DNA from: Actinomyces sp. ICM47
Lineage (GTDB): Bacteria > Actinomycetota > Actinomycetes > Actinomycetales > Actinomycetaceae
Length of the DNA stretch: 22,568 nucleotides
Assembly (NCBI RefSeq): GCF_000278725.1
Contig: NZ_ALCA01000133.1
Location: 1-22,568 of the forward strand
Reading direction: 5' to 3'
Shown here piece by piece: positions 16,127-22,568 of this stretch (position 1 is its first letter; each line of letters opens with the position of its first letter). Both the position numbers and the translations under genes were made by a program. The notes beneath the pieces were generated by a model. The model searched no databases and had not been told where the DNA came from. It saw only the letters and a program-made list of their open reading frames with translations.

Positions 16127-16140
16127 GGGACTTTCGACCC
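16127..16140 (+). promoter_or_regulatory. DosR/DevR-box-like sequence upstream of cydD
   Basis: GGGACTTTCGACCC matches the core of the published mycobacterial DosR box (GGGACTWWAGTCCC) at 12 of 14 positions; the outer bases match poorly. Its centre is about 39.5 bases before the cydD GTG, close to where an activator would sit if transcription starts at the GTG. The DevR-like regulator at 21445-22092 is the obvious candidate protein. The assignment is an inference from similarity. Confidence 0.4.
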
Positions 16141-16159
16141 ATGACGTGGCCTTTTGGGG

Positions 16160-16165
16160 CACAAT
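16160..16165 (+). promoter_or_regulatory. Candidate -10 box of cydD (leaderless start)
   Basis: CACAAT (4 of 6 matches) ends 7 bases before the GTG start, and no Shine-Dalgarno precedes that codon. This fits leaderless transcription, common in actinobacteria. No good -35 is present, which would fit activator dependence. Confidence 0.35.
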
Positions 16166-16172
16166 AGTACCC

Positions 16173-17840
16173 GTGCGTCCCTTTGATCCCCGCTTGTTGC
16201 GTTACGCCCGTTCGGCCCGCGTTCCCATCGCCCTGACCGCCTTGCTGGGCACCATCACGGCGCTGTTGGTACTGGCCCAGGCGTTGCTCATTTCCGCGGC
16301 TTTGTCTCCCATCGTCTCGGGAACGGCGACGCTGGGAGACGTTATTCCTTTTATCGTGGGCATCGCTGCTGTCTTCGCCTGCCGCGCCGTGATCGTTGCG
16401 GCGCGCGAAGCCATCGCTGCGCGAGCCGCCACCGAGGCCGTGACCGAGCTGCGCGGGCGCGTCATCGATGCCGCCATCGCGCTGGGTCCGCGCTGGCGAG
16501 CCATGAACGGAGCCGAGACCGCGACGCTGCTGTCGACCGGCCTGGAGGATCTGCGCCCCTACTTCGTTTCCTTCCTGCCCCAGCTGGTCCTCGTCTCGAC
16601 GGTGACACCCGCCGCTCTGGGCGTGATCCTTCTCCTCGACTTCTGGTCGGCTCTCATCGCTCTCCTGGTCGTCCCCCTCATCCCGATCTTCATGATCCTC
16701 ATCGGTCGATTCACGCAGGCCGCCTCCCAAGACAAACTGGATTCCATGAAGCGCCTGACCGCCCAGCTCCTGGACCTCATGTCGGGCCTACCAACGCTGC
16801 GAGCCCTCGGTCGTGAGAAGGGTCCGCGCGCCCACCTGCGCACACTCGGCGACGCGAACACACAAGCAACCATGTCGACCCTGCGCGTCGCTTTCCTTTC
16901 CGGTGGTGTCCTGGAGTTCCTGACGACCCTGTCGGTGGCCCTCGTGGCTGTCGAAGTTGGCATGCGCCTCGTGTTCGGCAATATTTCTCTCTTCCATGGC
17001 TTAGCCGTCATCATGCTGGCCCCCGAAGTCTTCGAACCCCTGCGTCAGGTCGGCGCTCAGTTCCACGCGTCGGCCAACGGCGTGACTGCCTCGCGAGCAG
17101 CCTTCGGCATCATCGAGGCGGCCGACGACGTGGCACGCCCCGGCTCCATACTCTGTCCAGATATGAACAGCACTGACATCGTCATCGACGGTGTCGGCGT
17201 GCGTGCACGGGGAGCCTGGGGTCCTGCTCCCACCGACGGGGTCATTCGCCCGGGCACGGTCACGGCCTTCGCGGGTCCCTCGGGTGCCGGCAAGTCGACG
17301 CTCGTCGCCTGCCTCCTGGCCGACATCACGCCCGACGTCGGCCAGATCCGCCTGCGCGCCCAGACCTCGTCCGAGGAGGGGCTCCCTCTGGCAGACGTGG
17401 ATCCCGATTCCTGGCGCTCCGCGCTCTCGTGGGTCCCCCAGTCTCCCACACTGGTCCCGGGATCGATTCTGGACAACATGGGTGGCCTGCCTCTGGCTGA
17501 CCTAGAGCAGGCAGCCCAGGCGACCGGCTTTGATGCGGTCCTGGACACCACCCCCGACGGCTGGAACAGCGTGATTGGCGTCGGCGGCGTCGGCCTGTCC
17601 GTCGGTCAACGCCAGCGCCTGGCGCTCACCCGCGCCCTCGCCGCCCACTCACAGATCGTCATCCTGGACGAGCCGACCGCCCACCTGGACGCCGTCAGCG
17701 AAAAGACCGTCGTGCGCGCCATTACCACCATGCGCGACGAAGGCCGCACGGTCATCGTCATCGCGCACCGCAATGCCATCATCGAGGTCGCCGACGCAAT
17801 CATCGACGTCGTGTCCGCCGACGAGGAGGCACTGGCATGA
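16173..17840 (+). CDS. cydD: Thiol-reductant ABC exporter subunit CydD
   Basis: A 555-residue ABC half-transporter with an N-terminal membrane domain (about 1-320, six hydrophobic segments) and a C-terminal ATPase. ATPase motifs are Walker A GPSGAGKST (368-376), signature LSVGQ (475-479), Walker B IVILDE (495-500) and the switch histidine H532. CydDC is a heterodimer required for cytochrome bd assembly; in E. coli it was proposed to export cysteine and glutathione, and later work points to haem handling. The GTG at 16173 is chosen because the protein resembles CydD from there on. The frame is open upstream to 16083, but that stretch lies in the intergenic hairpin. It overlaps cydC by ATGA, with GAGGAGG seven bases before the cydC start. 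Confidence 0.93.
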   Translation: MRPFDPRLLRYARSARVPIALTALLGTITALLVLAQALLISAALSPIVSGTATLGDVIPFIVGIAAVFACRAVIVAAREAIAARAATEAVTELRGRVIDAAIALGPRWRAMNGAETATLLSTGLEDLRPYFVSFLPQLVLVSTVTPAALGVILLLDFWSALIALLVVPLIPIFMILIGRFTQAASQDKLDSMKRLTAQLLDLMSGLPTLRALGREKGPRAHLRTLGDANTQATMSTLRVAFLSGGVLEFLTTLSVALVAVEVGMRLVFGNISLFHGLAVIMLAPEVFEPLRQVGAQFHASANGVTASRAAFGIIEAADDVARPGSILCPDMNSTDIVIDGVGVRARGAWGPAPTDGVIRPGTVTAFAGPSGAGKSTLVACLLADITPDVGQIRLRAQTSSEEGLPLADVDPDSWRSALSWVPQSPTLVPGSILDNMGGLPLADLEQAAQATGFDAVLDTTPDGWNSVIGVGGVGLSVGQRQRLALTRALAAHSQIVILDEPTAHLDAVSEKTVVRAITTMRDEGRTVIVIAHRNAIIEVADAIIDVVSADEEALA

Positions 17841-19591
17841 GGCTCTTTCTGACCCGCTCCGAATCCGCTGCACTGCGCCGGTGCATCTCGATGCTGAACG
17901 TGTCGCGCTCGTGCTTCGCATTGGCCCTTCTGCTGGGTATCACCGCCCTCGGCTCAGCCATCGCCCTGGGCGGCACAGCCGCGTGGCTCATCGCGCGCGC
18001 CTCCCAGCAGCCGCCCGTCCTCTACTTGACGGTCGCGGCCACATCCGTGCGTCTCTTCGGTGTCTCGCGCGCACTCGCACGCTACCTGTCGCGCCTGGCC
18101 TCACACAAGGTCGCGTTGGCGGGCATGGATGCGCTGCGCGGCAACCTCTACGACCGTCTGTGCGAGGAACCCGCCGCATCCCTGACGAGCCTGCGCCGCG
18201 GCGACCTCATGACCCGAGCTGGCTCTGACGTCGACGAGGTCGGCAACGTCGTGGTCAAGACACTGCTGCCCTCCCTCGTCGCCCTCGTCGTTGGCGTGGG
18301 AACGGTTGGTGTCATCTCCCTCATTTCGTCGGCGGCCGGGCTGGTCCTCGCGCTCACCCTCATCGTCTCCGGCATCATTGCGCCCGCTCTCATCGCACGC
18401 TCAGTGCGTCTGGCGGAAACTCAGGGGGCGGACGCACGCACCGACATCGCGGCTACGACCCTCGCTATGCTCGAGGGAGCCACCGAGCTTTCCCTCGCAG
18501 CCACACTCCCCCACGCGCGTGCTTCCCTTGACGAGGCCGAGGCCATCTTGGCGAGTGCGATCACCCGCTCGGCGAAGCTGTCAGCCCTGGCACGTGCCCT
18601 CGACGTGTGCGCGATGGGTGCAGCCGTCATCGGTGCACTCCTCATCGGTATCCCGCAGACCACGTCGGGTGTCCTGGCCCAGGTGTTCCTGGCCGTCATC
18701 GTCCTCGTTCCCCTGTCTTCCTTCGAGGGCACCGCCGAGCTGGCCCCCGCCGCCGCGCAACTGGTTCGCAGTGCGCAGGCAGCCGAACGAATCTGCGCGC
18801 TCTTGAGCGAGGAGGAACCCGCCCCGACCCACGAGATTCCACAGGGTGAGTCCGTCATCGAAGCGCGCGACTTGGCGATTGGCTGGCCGGGCGGCCCCAC
18901 CCTGGCCACCGGAATCTCGTTCACACTGCGCCCCGGATCCTCCCTGGCCATCGTCGGAGCGTCCGGCATCGGCAAGACCACGCTGCTGGCAACCCTCACC
19001 GGCGTCATCCCTCCGAAGTCGGGCCAGGCACTCATTAACGGCGTTCCCGCCTGGGGAGCGGAGCGCCACCAAGTTGCCGCCCACATCACGATGACAGCCG
19101 AAGACGCCCACGTCTTCGCCACGACCATCTTTGAGAACCTGCGCGTCGCGCGCGCTTCCCTGACCCGCGACGAGGCCACCGACCTCCTCGCTCGCGCCGG
19201 CCTGAAAGAATGGATTGCTTCCCTGCCCGAGGGGATCGACACCCTCGTCGGCTCAGGTGGCACCACTGTTTCCGGCGGCGAGCGACGCCGTCTTCTCATG
19301 GCCCGGGCACTGGCCGCCCCAGCCCCCATTATGGCGATCGACGAGGCTTCGGAACATCTCGACGCGGCCACCGCCGACACACTCATGGATACGCTCCTGG
19401 CCCCCTCACCGACACGCGCGACGCTGGTCGTCACGCACCGTCTCAGCGCTCTCGACCAAGCCGACCACGTCCTCGTGCTCGCGGCGACGCAGCCCAGAGC
19501 GTGCGCACACGTCACCGCCCAGGGGACCCACAGTGATGTCCTTCGCGCCCTCCCCACTTACCGATGGGCCCTCGATCAGGAGGAACAATGA
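17837..19591 (+). CDS. cydC: Thiol-reductant ABC exporter subunit CydC
   Basis: The 584-residue partner half-transporter. The membrane domain covers about 1-325, and the ATPase has Walker A GASGIGKTT (374-382), signature VSGGE (478-482), Walker B PIMAIDE (497-503) and switch histidine H534. In the Q-loop the expected Gln appears to be Glu (E422, in AEDAHVF). It may be a lineage feature of actinobacterial CydC, as I recall related proteins with the same residue. The start overlaps cydD and the stop overlaps the sensor kinase start (ATGA at both junctions), so the three genes should be one translationally coupled unit. Confidence 0.93.
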   Translation: MRLFLTRSESAALRRCISMLNVSRSCFALALLLGITALGSAIALGGTAAWLIARASQQPPVLYLTVAATSVRLFGVSRALARYLSRLASHKVALAGMDALRGNLYDRLCEEPAASLTSLRRGDLMTRAGSDVDEVGNVVVKTLLPSLVALVVGVGTVGVISLISSAAGLVLALTLIVSGIIAPALIARSVRLAETQGADARTDIAATTLAMLEGATELSLAATLPHARASLDEAEAILASAITRSAKLSALARALDVCAMGAAVIGALLIGIPQTTSGVLAQVFLAVIVLVPLSSFEGTAELAPAAAQLVRSAQAAERICALLSEEEPAPTHEIPQGESVIEARDLAIGWPGGPTLATGISFTLRPGSSLAIVGASGIGKTTLLATLTGVIPPKSGQALINGVPAWGAERHQVAAHITMTAEDAHVFATTIFENLRVARASLTRDEATDLLARAGLKEWIASLPEGIDTLVGSGGTTVSGGERRRLLMARALAAPAPIMAIDEASEHLDAATADTLMDTLLAPSPTRATLVVTHRLSALDQADHVLVLAATQPRACAHVTAQGTHSDVLRALPTYRWALDQEEQ

Positions 19592-21231
19592 GTCCCGATC
19601 ACACCGATTTCACCCTACTCAAGGCCGCGCTGGACCTGACCAGCTCGCTGGACCTCAAGGCAGGCTTGCAGAACTTCGTGAACCAGGCCTGCGCACTGAC
19701 GTCCTCGCCGCACGCGACGCTCGCCGTGCTCGACACCTGGGGTGCAACAACCATGCAGCTCGAGCACCACGATTCCCGCCCGGTTCCCGCTGTTCCCGAC
19801 GCGCTGACGACGGCCATCCCCGTGGCTAGCCCACTCCTCGTCAACTCCCCTGCGGACGCGCCCGATCTAAACCTGCCCGCGGATGCTCCGCCGTTCCTGG
19901 GCGTGTCGGTCCTGGTGCACGAACAGGTCTATGGGCGCCTCTACCTCACGGGTAAGCCCGGCGGCTATACGCACGAGGACGCAGCCGTCGTCGAAGCTTT
20001 GGCACCCGCCGCCGGCATCGCGGTCGAAAATGCGCACCTGTACGCGGATTCGAAGCGCACCGCCCGATGGATCAGTGCCTCGCAGTCCCTCACGACGACG
20101 ATGCTCGAGGGGGCCGACGAGGAGGAAGCCCTCGAGCTCATCGCCAAGACCGTGCGCGAGGTCTCCCACGCCGACACGGCGATCATCGTTCTACAGTCCG
20201 TGGGCGACACATGGGCCGCCGAGATCACCGACGGCAAGAACGCCTCCGCACTGCTGGGCCTGACCTTCCCACCCGAGGGCCGCGCGATGAGCGTCCTGCA
20301 CGAGGGAACGGGCATGATCGTGGACTCAATGTCGCGCGCCCAGACCCTGCGGGTCCCCCAGCTGGCCGCCTTTGGCTCCGCGCTCTACGCTCCCCTGCGC
20401 TCGCGCGGCGTCTCCTCCGGCGTGCTCATCCTCCTGCGACAGATCGGGGCTCCCGAGTTCGATGCCTCCGAGCTCTCCCTCGCCGAATCGCTGGCCTCCC
20501 AGGCGACGCTGGCCCTCGAGCTGGCCTCCGCGCGCCACGCCCAGGACGTGGCCGCCCTGCTCGACGAGCGTGATCGCATCGGGCGCGATCTGCACGATTT
20601 CGCGATCCAGCAGCTCTTCGCGACCGGTATGGCCCTGGACGCCGCCAAGCAGAAGGTCGCTCAGGGACAGGCTGATCCCGTGGCCATCGAGTCCCTCATC
20701 GACGACTCACTGGCGTCCATCGACGAGGCCGTGCGCCAGATCCGCACGATCGTGCACAACCTGCGCGAGCGGGATAAGGCTGTCGGCCTGGTCGAGCGCA
20801 TCCGCCGCGAGTCCTCCCTGACGCGCTCAGCGCTGGGGTTTGCGCCCTCGTTGCTCATTACGCTCGACGGCGAGGCGATCAACTCTGACCTGGACAATGA
20901 ACTGGTCGTCATCGACGAGTTCGATGGCCGCGTCGACCCCGATCTATCCGACGATGTCGTCGCCATCGTGCGCGAGGGCCTGTCCAACATTGCCCGCCAC
21001 GCCCACGCGACGGCGGCGACCGTCAACGTCGACGTATCCGGGCAGGGCAAGTGCGGTCGCGTGCGCATCCTCATCACCGACGACGGCCGGGGCATCGATC
21101 CGAATCGCACGCGCAACTCAGGCATAGCGAACATGACCGAGCGCGCCCGTCGCCACCGAGGTAGCTTCGACGCGGGACCCGGCGAGGGCGGGGTTGGCAC
21201 GCTGCTACGTTGGATCGCGCCCTTGGAGTAG
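19588..21231 (+). CDS. GAF-domain sensor histidine kinase (NarL/DevS type)
   Basis: A 547-residue kinase with two GAF domains (about 20-155 and 176-317), a HisKA_3 dimerisation domain with phospho-accepting H336 in DERDRIGRDLHD, and an HATPase domain (N box EGLSNIARHAHA with N467, DDGRG at 498-502, SGIANMTERA at 511-520). There are no membrane segments, so it senses an intracellular signal. The layout is that of DosS/DevS kinases, whose GAF domain binds haem to sense oxygen, NO or CO. I cannot confirm a haem ligand here. The ATG at 19588 has AGGAGG five bases upstream and overlaps the cydC stop, placing the kinase in the cydDC operon. Its likely partner is the convergent response regulator. 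An input from respiratory state is an inference. Confidence 0.92.
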   Translation: MSPDHTDFTLLKAALDLTSSLDLKAGLQNFVNQACALTSSPHATLAVLDTWGATTMQLEHHDSRPVPAVPDALTTAIPVASPLLVNSPADAPDLNLPADAPPFLGVSVLVHEQVYGRLYLTGKPGGYTHEDAAVVEALAPAAGIAVENAHLYADSKRTARWISASQSLTTTMLEGADEEEALELIAKTVREVSHADTAIIVLQSVGDTWAAEITDGKNASALLGLTFPPEGRAMSVLHEGTGMIVDSMSRAQTLRVPQLAAFGSALYAPLRSRGVSSGVLILLRQIGAPEFDASELSLAESLASQATLALELASARHAQDVAALLDERDRIGRDLHDFAIQQLFATGMALDAAKQKVAQGQADPVAIESLIDDSLASIDEAVRQIRTIVHNLRERDKAVGLVERIRRESSLTRSALGFAPSLLITLDGEAINSDLDNELVVIDEFDGRVDPDLSDDVVAIVREGLSNIARHAHATAATVNVDVSGQGKCGRVRILITDDGRGIDPNRTRNSGIANMTERARRHRGSFDAGPGEGGVGTLLRWIAPLE

Positions 21232-21448
21232 AGCGTTCGTCGCCGCCGCGTAGAACTGGGTGCCGTCAGCGGCCAGCGTCGTTTCCAGCGAGTACGAGGC
21301 ATCGGGGTCCCTCGACCATCGTGACCTCCGTCCCGTCCTTAGGCATGCGGTACCACTGGATGGTGGCGAGCGTGCGACCGGAGGCGACGACCATGAAGGT
21401 CGCGAACTCTCCCTCGGTCGTGGATGTCGAGGCGGGGCCTGGGTTCAG
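21232..21448 (-). pseudogene. Frameshifted Ig-like domain gene remnant
   Basis: The gap between kinase and regulator reads on the minus strand as one broken immunoglobulin-like domain. From 21448, a frame gives TTEGEFATFMVVASG, then IQWYR and GTEVTMVEG. After a shift of one base near 21310, the next frame gives DPDASYSLETTL and ADGTQFYAAATNA, ending where the kinase gene begins. The ATF-V-ASG, QWYR and GTQFYAAATN pieces are the usual strands of bacterial Ig-like domains in surface proteins. There is no start codon, a stop lies directly upstream in the first frame, and third codon positions remain GC-rich as in a former gene. It is probably a relic of a larger surface-protein gene. A sequencing error could explain the shift but not the missing ends. 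Confidence 0.6.
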
Positions 21449-22092
21449 TTACGCCACGCGGCTGCCCTCTGCCCAGCCACCCACGCGGCCACCTGCGTGC
21501 GTCGCTGCAAACCCATCTTCGACAGAAGAGAGGTGATGTGATTCTTCACGGTCTTTTCCGCGACGCCGAGCTTCTCTCCGATCTCGCGGTTGGACAGGCC
21601 ATCGCCGATAAGGTCCAGGACCTTGCGTTCTGACGGCGTCAGGTCGGCGGTCGGGTCCTCGTGATCGACGCGGCGGCGTGTCAGTGTGCGCTCGTCGAGC
21701 AGGACGCGGCCGTCCGCGACCGCCTTGATGACGTCGGTGATCTCGGCGCCGCGCACGGTCTTGAGGATGTACGCGCGGGCACCCGCCTCCAGGGACTCAG
21801 CCAAGGCCTCGTCGTCGTCAAAGGAAGTCAGGACGACGGGGAGGATCTGCGGGTGGGAGGCGCGCAGACTGTTCATAATGTCGATGCCGGTGCCGTCGGG
21901 CAACTGCAGGTCGACGAGGATGACGTCGGGGCGCACGAGGTCGGCGCGACGCACCGCGTCTGCGACCGAACCGGCCTCGGCGACGACCTCCAAAGACTCG
22001 TCGCGGTCGACGATTTCGGCGATACCACGCCGGACGATCTCGTGATCGTCGACGATCATAACGCGCGTGCGCGCGGAAGTATTTTCACTCAC
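21445..22092 (-). CDS. NarL/DevR-family response regulator
   Basis: A 215-residue regulator. The receiver domain has D15/D16, phospho-accepting D61, T89 and K111, spaced as in DosR/DevR. The LuxR-type helix-turn-helix is at about 150-205 (LTPSERKVLDLIGDGLSNREI). The start is GTG 22092, with no Shine-Dalgarno; TAGTAT lies six bases upstream, so the mRNA may be leaderless. It converges on the GAF kinase of the cydDC operon and is its likely partner. A target is suggested by the DosR-box-like site before cydD. Its stop borders the Ig-like remnant. Confidence 0.93.
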   Translation of the reverse strand: MSENTSARTRVMIVDDHEIVRRGIAEIVDRDESLEVVAEAGSVADAVRRADLVRPDVILVDLQLPDGTGIDIMNSLRASHPQILPVVLTSFDDDEALAESLEAGARAYILKTVRGAEITDVIKAVADGRVLLDERTLTRRRVDHEDPTADLTPSERKVLDLIGDGLSNREIGEKLGVAEKTVKNHITSLLSKMGLQRRTQVAAWVAGQRAAAWRN

Positions 22093-22098
22093 GAATTC

Positions 22099-22112
22099 AT
22101 ACTAACTGTTAG
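22099..22112 (-). promoter_or_regulatory. Candidate -10 box and overlapping palindrome of the response regulator
   Basis: On the minus strand, TAGTAT (22104-22099) lies six bases before the GTG. The inverted repeat CTAAC-T-GTTAG (22102-22112) overlaps it, which would suit an operator for autoregulation. No good -35 is seen. Confidence 0.35.
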
Positions 22113-22128
22113 GAGGGCGGACGCCCTC
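22113..22128 (-). terminator. Short hairpin after rnc
   Basis: A 7-bp GC stem (22113-22119 with 22122-22128) has only a 2-base loop, six bases past the rnc stop, and no T tract. It may separate rnc from the response regulator, but evidence for termination is weak. Confidence 0.3.
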
Positions 22129-22134
22129 GGGTAC

Positions 22135-22566
22135 CTATTCTTCTTCCGGGGACAGCCGATTCATCGCGTCCTGCGCGGCCGCATTCTCCGCGTGCTTCTT
22201 CGACGAGGCTTGCCCCGATCCCACCGCGTCGGAGCGCTCGGCGACGAAGGCATGGGCGGTAAACACACGCTGATGATCGGGTCCCTCGCCCTCCACCGCA
22301 TAGGTGACTTCGCCCAGCCCCTCAGACTGTGAGTACTCCACGAGAAGGGTCTTCCAGTCCTGGTGATGGCCGCGCGAGGGAGCGTCCACCAGTAGGAAAC
22401 GCAGGCGCTCGAGGACGACTCGACGCGCCTCTTCGAGGCCGCTGGTCAGGTAGGTTGCACCGATGAGCGCCTCGAAGGTGTCAGACAGGATCGAGTCCTT
22501 CTCGCGTCCCCCGTGCATGGATTCGCCCTTGCCCAGGAACACGAAGTCGCCCAAGCCGATGCGGCG
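22135..22566 (-). CDS. rnc: Ribonuclease III, C-terminal part (5' end outside window)
   Basis: The last 143 residues of RNase III, which cuts double-stranded RNA in rRNA processing. The visible part includes the end of the catalytic domain (SDTFEALIGATYL, whose Asp and Glu match the metal-binding D114/E117 of E. coli) and a double-stranded-RNA-binding domain (about the last 75 residues, ending in ASSKKHAENAAAQDAMNRL). The main RNase III signature lies outside the window. The frame is open to the right edge, so the TTG at 22554 is not a real start. The gene is intact as far as seen. Confidence 0.93.
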   Translation of the reverse strand, partial: RRIGLGDFVFLGKGESMHGGREKDSILSDTFEALIGATYLTSGLEEARRVVLERLRFLLVDAPSRGHHQDWKTLLVEYSQSEGLGEVTYAVEGEGPDHQRVFTAHAFVAERSDAVGSGQASSKKHAENAAAQDAMNRLSPEEE

Positions 22567-22568
22567 GG

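Noticed and set aside
14940..16730. A 596-codon minus-strand open frame across cydB and the start of cydD
   Set aside because: It mirrors the codon pattern of the real genes on the + strand. The product is low-complexity Gly/Asp/Arg/Gln sequence typical of antisense frames in high-GC DNA.
21210..21541. Two + strand open frames over the kinase-regulator gap
   Set aside because: Neither product resembles a protein, and the minus strand gives a coherent Ig-like domain in the same DNA.

Overview
This is a high-GC chromosomal window from an actinobacterium, most likely the Actinomycetaceae (Schaalia/Actinomyces type; the genus is an inference). The reasons are the very GC-rich third codon positions, the many GTG starts, and an order of housekeeping genes (rne, rplU, rpmA, obg, proB, proA, nadD, rsfS, histidine phosphatase) that matches the Mycobacterium tuberculosis order. 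Most genes belong to recognisable families. No IS element, integrase, CRISPR array or phage gene is visible.

Region 1 (1-2554) is a surface-protein pair. The 3' end of a cell-wall-binding-repeat protein converges on a CAP/SCP-domain protein that has a signal peptide, coiled coils, Pro-rich repeats and a sortase-like tail (IASTG). The two share a perfect 18-bp bidirectional terminator. Region 2 (2555-3423) is lower in GC and mostly non-coding, with a tRNA-Ala(GGC), its terminator and a plausible promoter. Region 3 (3424-12951, all minus strand) is the housekeeping block: RNase E/G, L21, L27, Obg, the proline pathway enzymes ProB and ProA, NadD, RsfS and a phosphoglycerate-mutase-like phosphatase. 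Several of these genes overlap by exactly 4 bases.

Region 4 (12952-22092) is a respiration module. It holds cydA and cydB (cytochrome bd oxidase), cydD and cydC (the ABC transporter needed for its assembly), and a GAF-GAF sensor histidine kinase whose start overlaps the cydC stop. A NarL/DevR-type response regulator converges on the kinase. A sequence resembling the mycobacterial DosR/DevR box (12 of 14 core positions) lies just upstream of cydD, where an activator would sit if the gene is transcribed leaderless. The most interesting hypothesis in the window is therefore a DosRS-like two-component circuit wired to cytochrome bd assembly. Between kinase and regulator lies a frameshifted remnant of an Ig-like domain gene. 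Region 5 (22135 to the end) is the 3' part of rnc.

All family calls come from reading motifs by eye. Promoter, operator and hairpin calls are pattern-based and unverified.
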